From CAITJF01 sp032654645 (lineage in GTDB: Bacteria; Pseudomonadota; Gammaproteobacteria; Burkholderiales; Gallionellaceae): 64,000 nucleotides of DNA. The position numbers and the translations under genes were made by a program. The first letter of the stretch is position 1; each line of letters starts with the position of its first letter. The notes under the pieces are model-generated. The model did not search any database. It saw nothing but the letters and a program-made list of their open reading frames with translations, and was not told where the DNA came from. The stretch covers positions 124,001 through 188,000 of the forward strand of contig JAULAW010000016.1 of NCBI GenBank assembly GCA_032654645.1. Direction: 5' to 3'. Below, piece after piece: positions 58,248-64,000 of the stretch.

Positions 58248-58322
58248 TTCAGAGCACCCATACTGCGGATATAACTTATGACATTAAAGGCCGTGGCATC
58301 ATAGGATAGCCATCTAATTCAA

Positions 58323-60410
58323 TTACCTTCTCATGTCATCCAGAAACTCCGAAGCTGGCTCGACGCTGGTCACCAGCAAATGATCCCTCGCCCGCGTGCA
58401 GGCGACGTAGAGCAAGTGGCGCTCGGTGTCATATACTTCTTGCAGATCGGCATCGTCTCCGACCGTCTCAATACGTTCCTGCAAGGGAATGATCTCATCG
58501 TCACAGGCCATCACGACCACTGCGCGGAATTCCAAGCCCTTGGCGAGGTGCATGGTGCTGATCGAGACATGGCCGCTGAGGGTCTCGACGTGTTCATCGA
58601 GAATCTTGAATGATAAGCCTGCTGCCTGCACTGCTGCCTGCGCCCTGACCAGTTGCGCTGCGGAGCGGACGAACACACCAAACTCGTGCGGCAACACACC
58701 TGCCCTTGCCTTCTCAGCAATCCAATTGCCGACAGCCTTGATTTCCTCGCCCTCGTTCTTGAGGGTGTAAATTATCGGCGGCGGGCCGTTGAACACGGAG
58801 ACCGTGTCGCTGCGATCTTCGGTGTTGCCGTCTACGTCGGTGACTACTGGGCCAAGCAGGCGATCTGCCTGCGTACGGATTTGGTGCGATGTGCGGTAAT
58901 TGACGCGCAAGGTGCGCGACCGCCCCCGGATGTCCACACCGATGCCCTTCCATGAGAATGGCTGCTGGAAAATGCGCTGCCCGAGGTCACCGGCGAAAAA
59001 GAGTGCATTGGGCCGACCGCCGCCCAAGGCAGCAAAGAATCTGAGGTGGGCGACGCTGATGTCCTGCGCCTCGTCCACGACGGTGAAATCGAACACCACA
59101 TTCTTGTTGGAGGAAAGGGCTGCGGCCAGTGCGGTGAATAGCTGCGCGTGCGTAATCAGCTTGCGCGCCTGCAATCCGGCGCGCACTCGCTCGAAGATCG
59201 ACCATAAGACCACGCGCTGTGCTTCCGGCAACCGGGTTTTTCTGCCGAGGCGCGCAACATCGCGGTACGCATCCCAGCTATCCAGTTGCCACGCATCCAC
59301 CACCTGCTCCCATTCCGTGAGCAGAAAATGCAGGCCAAATTTGTGACCACCCACGGCACTGGCAGACCCCTTCAGCAACTCGCGGATAATATCGCGGCTG
59401 GCAATCGTCGCCTGCCCGATGTGCGCCTTGTAGAGCCGCAGGCCGATGGCATCGAGCGAATGAACATCTATGCGTTCCGCAAGGCGTGGCTCATTGCCCA
59501 GCAGACGTTTCAGTTTGGTGTGCAGCGCACTCGCCAGCGTGTCGGAAAAGGTCGTCAACAGGACACGTGCTTCGGGATGAGTGCGAGCCAGATAAGCGGC
59601 ACGGTGCAATGCCACGATGGTCTTGCCCGTACCGGCTGAACCGGAGACGCGCGCCGGGCCGGTGTAGTCGCGTTCCACCCATTGCCGTTGTTCGGGGTGC
59701 AGGAAAACCGTCCATTTTTCCCAAGGAAAATCGAGAGCACGCTGCAACTCCTCCACATTGGTCATCACGCGGAAGCGGCGCTGTGCATCGGGATGATCGA
59801 ATGGATTCACCGTTGCTGCAACAGGCTTGGACACGCGGGGTTTGCCACCCGTCGCCAGTTCCAGCAGCGCCTCTGATGCCTCGGCAGGCAAGTGGTCGCA
59901 CAAGGCCAGCAGCGTGTCCTCAGTCGCATTCTTCACGTCGTCCAGCCACTCGGCAGGTACGCCGTAACCGAGCAGCTCATCATCGGTTCTGCCAAGGAAG
60001 AGCGGTTTCAGTGCGGGTGCAGGCTTCGGCGCAAGAGCAATTTCAGTCTGCACATAAACCGGCACCACGATTTCCTGCACCGTCTCGCGTATCTCGACCA
60101 ACTGCGCCGCGCCGGTTTGCGGGTGCGTTTCCAGCTTGCGCCGTTCCGCCCAGTCATACGCCTTGTCGTGATGATCCACATAGCACAGCAACAGGCTGGC
60201 ATCGGTTTTGTGGACGATCAAACGGATGTCGCTGCTCACCCGCACTGACCAGAAATTCTTGTCCCGCGCCTTGTCCAGCTTATGAAAACTCATGCCCGGA
60301 TTGGCCGGGTTCAATTGCAGATCGAATGCCGTTGTTTTGGCAGCTTTCTGCTCATCGCCGGAAAGTTTGGCGAGGCTGTCGGTGAATGTGTCGGCGATGA
60401 GGAAGTTCAT
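58323..60410 (-). CDS. UvrD/Rep-like helicase with N-terminal RelE/ParE-like domain
   Basis: 695 residues. Residues 1-95 look like a RelE/ParE toxin fold (FTDSLAKLSGDEQKAAKTTA, PGMSFHKLDKARDKNFWSVR, DIRLIVHKTDASLLLCYVDH, then HDKAYDWAERR). A linker leads to a superfamily 1 helicase: Q-motif LHPEQRQWVE, Walker A GSAGTGKT (257-264), TTFSDTLA, Walker B VVDEAQD (444-450), LRVNYRTSHQIR, STMHLAKGLEFRAVVV, and YVACTRARDHLLV. Catalytic motifs are complete. It overlaps the rhuM stop by one base (TGATG), so it is the second gene of an operon that IS21 has interrupted. Confidence 0.9.
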   Translation of the reverse strand: MNFLIADTFTDSLAKLSGDEQKAAKTTAFDLQLNPANPGMSFHKLDKARDKNFWSVRVSSDIRLIVHKTDASLLLCYVDHHDKAYDWAERRKLETHPQTGAAQLVEIRETVQEIVVPVYVQTEIALAPKPAPALKPLFLGRTDDELLGYGVPAEWLDDVKNATEDTLLALCDHLPAEASEALLELATGGKPRVSKPVAATVNPFDHPDAQRRFRVMTNVEELQRALDFPWEKWTVFLHPEQRQWVERDYTGPARVSGSAGTGKTIVALHRAAYLARTHPEARVLLTTFSDTLASALHTKLKRLLGNEPRLAERIDVHSLDAIGLRLYKAHIGQATIASRDIIRELLKGSASAVGGHKFGLHFLLTEWEQVVDAWQLDSWDAYRDVARLGRKTRLPEAQRVVLWSIFERVRAGLQARKLITHAQLFTALAAALSSNKNVVFDFTVVDEAQDISVAHLRFFAALGGGRPNALFFAGDLGQRIFQQPFSWKGIGVDIRGRSRTLRVNYRTSHQIRTQADRLLGPVVTDVDGNTEDRSDTVSVFNGPPPIIYTLKNEGEEIKAVGNWIAEKARAGVLPHEFGVFVRSAAQLVRAQAAVQAAGLSFKILDEHVETLSGHVSISTMHLAKGLEFRAVVVMACDDEIIPLQERIETVGDDADLQEVYDTERHLLYVACTRARDHLLVTSVEPASEFLDDMRR

Positions 60411-60611
60411 CAGTTTTTTTTCTCCGGCGTTCTGCTGGGCAACTGCTTCACCATACGGTCAAAGTCCGACTCGAAGCGCTGGTCATCCAATACCCGGTAC
60501 TTGTCGAACTGCTGTTCAGCGTGAGCCTTGGCCAGTTCAGCCGATACCTTGCCTGCACCAGGCAAAATCTCGCGGTCGTTCAGCGTCAAGAAGCCTTCCA
60601 GTTTGCTGATC
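60410..60611 (-). pseudogene. RhuM 3' part (separated by IS21)
   Basis: The C-terminal 67 residues of the gene whose 5' part is at 63177-63986: ISKLEGFLTLNDREILPGAG, KVSAELAKAHAEQQFDKYRV and DFDRMVKQLPSRTPEKKN. It is in the same frame as the N-terminal part once the IS and one copy of the target repeat are removed. The stop TGA shares one base with the helicase start. Confidence 0.85.
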
Positions 60612-60688
60612 TGCGTATTCCACTGAAACTGGACACTCAGTCCACGGCAAAGTGGACAGTCGGAGCGTAGCGACGCGGGGGTTGTTTT

Positions 60689-61444
60689 TTACTCCTGATT
60701 TGTGGGTTTAGTCAAACCTCTTTTGCTTTTTCTGATCGATTCACCGGACAGATCCAGTTTATGTGCGTTATGCACCAGCCGATCCAGAATGGCGTCAGCC
60801 AGGATGGGGTCGCCGATCGATGCATGCCAGTCGTCCACCTTCAACTGGCTGGTGATGATGGTCGAGCGTTGACCATAACGGTCATCCAGTATTTCCAGCA
60901 AATCCCGCCGCGCGGAGTCCGTCAGCATCGCCACACCCCAATCGTCCAGCAGCAGGACATCGACCTTGGCGAGTTGCGTGATGACTTTCACGTAACGCCC
61001 GTCGCCATGCGCAATCGCCAACTCCTCGAACAGGCGCGGCACGCGCACATACAGAGACGAATAGCCCAACCGGCACGCCTGATTGGTCAAAGCACAGGCC
61101 AGCCAGGTCTTACCCAATCCGGTCAAACCCGTGATCAACACGTTCTGGTGCTCTTTGATCCATGCGCCGGTCAGCAGCCGGTTGAACAGGGTTCGATCCA
61201 GACCGCGCGCCACGCGGTAATCGACATCTTCCGGCACTGCCGCATGTTTCAGTTTGGCACGGCGTAATCGTGCCGAGGTCTGCATGGATGCGCGTTCGCT
61301 GGCCTCACGTTCGACCAACAGGCCGAGCCGCTCCTCGAACGACATCCGGTCAAGTTCGGGCAATTGCTGCTGTTCGTTGAGTGCCTTTGCCATGCCGAAC
61401 AGGCGCAGTTGGTTGAGTTGCTGGTAGGTGGGGTGATTCAGCAT
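60689..61444 (-). CDS. istB: IS21 helper ATPase IstB
   Basis: 251 residues of the DnaC-like AAA+ helper ATPase. It starts NHPTYQQLNQLRLFGMAKAL, has Walker A GLTGLGKTWLACAL, Walker B VDVLLLDDWG, and the sensor region STIITSQLKVDDWH; the C-terminus is LDLSGESIRKSKR. It remodels target DNA for IstA. The ATG at 61444 is chosen because upstream in-frame sequence is antisense-like to the end of istA. Confidence 0.95.
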   Translation of the reverse strand: MLNHPTYQQLNQLRLFGMAKALNEQQQLPELDRMSFEERLGLLVEREASERASMQTSARLRRAKLKHAAVPEDVDYRVARGLDRTLFNRLLTGAWIKEHQNVLITGLTGLGKTWLACALTNQACRLGYSSLYVRVPRLFEELAIAHGDGRYVKVITQLAKVDVLLLDDWGVAMLTDSARRDLLEILDDRYGQRSTIITSQLKVDDWHASIGDPILADAILDRLVHNAHKLDLSGESIRKSKRGLTKPTNQE

Positions 61445-61475
61445 ATTGTTTTTCCTTGGGTTGGTTGGATTGTTA

Positions 61476-63014
61476 TCAGTGGTAATACTCGGGGCCGCGC
61501 ACGGCGCTGTGCGTGAGCGGCAAGGTGGTTTGTGTGGCTTCGGTCTGGATTTGTTTATCCAGCCCATTCTTGAGGATGGAGCTGACACTGCGGTAATTGG
61601 CCGCGTTCAGCGCCAGTGCGCGGGAACAGGCGGCTTCCAATCTTGAATTGCTGTAATCGCTTCCCATGCGCAACACGCCCAGGCAGGCGCGGTAACTTTG
61701 TTGCGGATGCTTGCGCTGCCCCAGCATGCTCTCCACGATGGCGTGTGTATTCGGCCCAACCTTCTGCGCCCAGTCGAGCAAACGTTTGGCATTCCATCCC
61801 GCCACTTGCTGATGTGCCGGTGTCATGTGTGCATCGATGGTGGTGTGTCGCCCTTTGAGCAAATTTCTGGCATGGGCGGCGATGCGGCTGCCGCGATGGA
61901 ATATCTCTACCGTGGTTGTCGTGAAGCGTACATCCACTTCCTGCCGGGCAAACCGGAATGGTGCAGAGTAATAGTGGCCGGTGATCTCGACGTGGTAATC
62001 GATGCCGACACGGGCAATCTTCCATTCGGCGAATTGATAGCGATCCATCGGCAATGCTTTGAGTACTGGACGGTCAAGCTCGACGAACACACTGTGGCGG
62101 CAACCGGGCAGCTTCTTGAACGGGCGCAGATTCAAGTCGGCCAGCAATGCCGATATGGCGCGGTTGGCTTCTTCAAGGCTGAAGAAACGCTGGTTGCGCA
62201 GCCGTGCCAGTATCCAGCGTTCAACCACCAGCACGCCATTCTCCACCTTGGCCTTGTCGCGCGGCTTTCGGCTACGAGCCGGTAGTACCGTCACGCCATA
62301 GTGCGCGGCGAGATCGCGGTAGGTGGGGTTCAGTTCCGGATCGTAATATGAAGGATGCTTGACGCCTGACTTGAGGTTGTCTGGCACCAGGATTTCCGTC
62401 ACGCCCCCGATGAACTCGAAGGCGCGTACATGGGAGCCAACCCAATCGGGTAACTGCTGCGTCCAGGTGGCTTCAGCAAAGGTGTAGTTGGATGCGCCGA
62501 GTACGGCAACAAAGAGTTGCGCGTGGCGGATTTCCCCCGTCAGCCCGTTAATGATCGGTAAGGTCTGCCCGGCATAGTCGACGAACAGTTTCTCGCCGGG
62601 CGTGTGCGTTTGCCGCAGGGTGACCGACAGCTTGCCTGCCCATCGCCGGTAGCGTTCGCAGAACCAGCTGTATTGGTAGCCGTCTGGATGCGCTGCCTTG
62701 TATTCCTGCCACAGCAACTCCAGCGTGACACTCTTCTTGCGCATTTCGCGGTGCGCCCAAACCCAGTCCGGCTCGGATCGAACGACATCGGCAAGCACAA
62801 TCGGCGGGAATAGCCGCAGCTCAATAGCCAGCTCATCCAAGCCGTCTGGCAGCGGATAGCTCAGGCCAGCAGCCTTGGCACGGCGAAGATAATCGCAAAC
62901 CGTGGTCGGCGATGCACCGATAGCGCGGGAAATCTCCCGGTTGGAGCGGCCGCATTCGAAATGCAGCCGGAGTGTTTCTGTAATCTTGCGCATGGATAAC
63001 CTGTTGTTGGCCAT
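61476..63014 (-). CDS. istA: IS21 transposase IstA
   Basis: 512 residues. The N-terminal helix-turn-helix (MRKITETLRLHFECGRSNRE, then ISRAIGASPTTVCDYLRRA) precedes an integrase-core DDE domain (FVDYAGQTLPIINGLTG with the first Asp, ILVPDNLKSGVKHP, and RDKAKVENGV with the Glu), then a C-terminal beta-barrel region (YHVEITGHYYSAPFRFARQE). The reading frame is intact and followed by istB. The element is potentially active. Confidence 0.95.
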   Translation of the reverse strand: MANNRLSMRKITETLRLHFECGRSNREISRAIGASPTTVCDYLRRAKAAGLSYPLPDGLDELAIELRLFPPIVLADVVRSEPDWVWAHREMRKKSVTLELLWQEYKAAHPDGYQYSWFCERYRRWAGKLSVTLRQTHTPGEKLFVDYAGQTLPIINGLTGEIRHAQLFVAVLGASNYTFAEATWTQQLPDWVGSHVRAFEFIGGVTEILVPDNLKSGVKHPSYYDPELNPTYRDLAAHYGVTVLPARSRKPRDKAKVENGVLVVERWILARLRNQRFFSLEEANRAISALLADLNLRPFKKLPGCRHSVFVELDRPVLKALPMDRYQFAEWKIARVGIDYHVEITGHYYSAPFRFARQEVDVRFTTTTVEIFHRGSRIAAHARNLLKGRHTTIDAHMTPAHQQVAGWNAKRLLDWAQKVGPNTHAIVESMLGQRKHPQQSYRACLGVLRMGSDYSNSRLEAACSRALALNAANYRSVSSILKNGLDKQIQTEATQTTLPLTHSAVRGPEYYH

Positions 63015-63101
63015 ATGGCTCCCCGTTAAAAAACTCCGAGGTTGCCACGGTTATCCCGCGTACCGCTACATCTCTATTTTACTGTCCAATTTGCCGTGGA
63101 A

Positions 63102-63986
63102 TCAGTGTCCAGTTTGCTCTGGAATGGCTGTCCAGTTTGCCGTGGAATGTGTGTCCAGTTTGAACCGGAATTCGCAGCTGATCCAGTCCTGCATAGTCAT
63201 GGCGATGCGCCGCATCGCCTGACCTTCGGCAAAAATCAAATACTGTTCTGCCAGATTGTTGAGGGCGCGTAGCTCCTCCTCGTTCAGATAATTCTTGGCG
63301 ATGCTCACATCGGCCTTGCGGATGCGTGCCCCCTCCCAGGTCGTCAGCCCCATGTTCGGCTGGCTGCTATCGGCACGGGTGGCGATCAGCTCGGCGGCAG
63401 TCTGGCCGTGGATGGCGTAATGCACCTTGTTCTGCACCGTGGCAAAGAACGTCTGGGTGAGCGCATGGCTGGCGTCGTAATCCACACTGGTCGCGTAGAT
63501 GTCGGTGATCTTCTGGTAAAAGCGCCGCTCACTGGTGCGTATATCTTGCAGGCGGCGCGTCAGCTCGTCGAAATAATCATGTCCTTTGCCGGGGTTCTTC
63601 AATCGCGCGTCGTCCAGCACAAAGCCCTTGACGATGTATTCCTTGAGCTTGTCGTTGGCCCACTGGCGGAAACGCACGCCAACCGGACTGCGCACCCGGA
63701 AACCCAGCGCCAGCACCATGTCCAGGTTGTAATGCTCAACCTCGCGGGTTACGTCACGCCCCCCCTCAGATTGAACTGTTCGGAATAACCGAACAGTTGC
63801 CGCAGGTGTCAGCTCGCCATCTTCAAAGATGTGCTTGATGTGCTCGCTAATGGTGCCCTTGGCTTTGCCGAACAACTCGGTCAACTGTTTCTGGCTCAGC
63901 CAAAGGGTTTCCGCCTCCAGCATCACGTTGATGCGGGTGGCGCCGTCTTCGCTTTGGTAGATCAGGAATTGTTGGGGTTCGTTCAT
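63102..63986 (-). pseudogene. RhuM family protein, 5' part (interrupted by IS21)
   Basis: The native part runs from the ATG at 63986 to about 63177; from there the frame runs into the IS21 end and stops at 63102. The RhuM family domain is seen: FLIYQSEDGATRINVMLEAE, TLWLSQKQLTELFGKAKGTI, EVEHYNLDMVLALGFRVRSP, FRQWANDKLKEYIVKGFVLD and YFDELTRRLQDIRTSERRFY. RhuM proteins occur in genomic islands next to restriction-like genes; their function is unknown. The remainder of the gene is at 60410-60611. The window ends 14 bases upstream of its start. Confidence 0.88.
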
Positions 63987-64000
63987 GTTTTCAACTTGTC

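Larger units (their letters stand above)
60612..63176. mobile_element. IS21-family insertion sequence, intact
   Basis: 2565 bases with terminal repeats that begin TGCG(T/A)ATTCC and include AAACTGGACAC. Target repeat GCTGATC flanks it at 60605-60611 and 63177-63183. At the right end the word TGTCCA(A/G)TTTGC appears four times, the multiple transposase-binding sites typical of IS21. It carries intact istA and istB. Confidence 0.93.

Noticed and set aside
1..64000. tRNA, rRNA or riboswitch genes
   Set aside because: I looked for cloverleaf-like TTCGA(A/G)TC ends near intergenic gaps and for FMN, TPP and glycine riboswitch cores before ribBA, thiL and glyA, and found no convincing case. A covariance-model search would be decisive.

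Overview
The window is 64 kb of a Gram-negative chromosome, most likely a betaproteobacterium of the Nitrosomonadales/Gallionellaceae type. This is inferred from gene order (lapB-pyrF-rfaE-hldD-comEA; the glyA-nrdR-ribD-ribE-ribBA-ribH-nusB-thiL-pgpA series; PHP-yciO-M50 protease-trpS) and from LPS-heptose, FtsEX and FimV genes. No rRNA, tRNA or CRISPR array was seen.

Region by region. 0-7 kb (core): LPS heptose synthesis (rfaE, hldD), pyrF, a secreted ComEA-like DNA-binding protein, an esterase, darP/yjgA, pmbA and a secreted nuclease. 7-17.6 kb: a minus-strand cofactor operon (glyA, nrdR, ribD, ribE, then ribBA, ribH, nusB, thiL, pgpA), split between ribE and ribBA by about 2.7 kb of mobile debris (transposase, AbrB antitoxin and group II intron remnants) plus an intact BrnT/BrnA toxin-antitoxin pair. 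17.6-21 kb: an integrase-core transposon interrupted by an IS1182-type element. 21-30.3 kb: ftsEX, small genes, a frameshifted FimV-like gene with C-terminal MshEN-like modules, and a Gld-type ABC exporter operon. 30.3-32 kb: IS21 and IS630 relics. 32-39.8 kb (core): trpS, M50 protease, yciO, PHP phosphatase, rnfH, ratA, glk, a DUF3592-like gene and pgm.

39.9-53.2 kb is an accessory defence island between pgm and recQ. It carries a DUF1778/GNAT toxin-antitoxin pair and a complete type I Wadjet anti-plasmid system. jetA is separated from jetBCD by 5.8 kb containing an unknown gene, two inverted 111-bp MITEs around a frameshifted gene and an ORF6N gene, an RHH/ParE module, a LexA-type repressor with two perfect SOS boxes, IS91 and restriction-enzyme fragments, and a Uma2 nuclease. 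The island is bracketed by a direct repeat of the sequence just upstream of recQ. After recQ come an FprA-type reductase, a ferritin-like protein and an XRE regulator divergent from an unknown gene. The last cistrons are a rhuM gene cut by an intact IS21 element (7-bp target duplication) and, downstream of it, a helicase with an N-terminal RelE/ParE-like domain.

The genome is full of palindromic repeats. Some appear to have entered genes in frame (thiL, ribD, probably the Gld auxiliary protein), one sits on the trpS stop codon, and several lie between operon genes.
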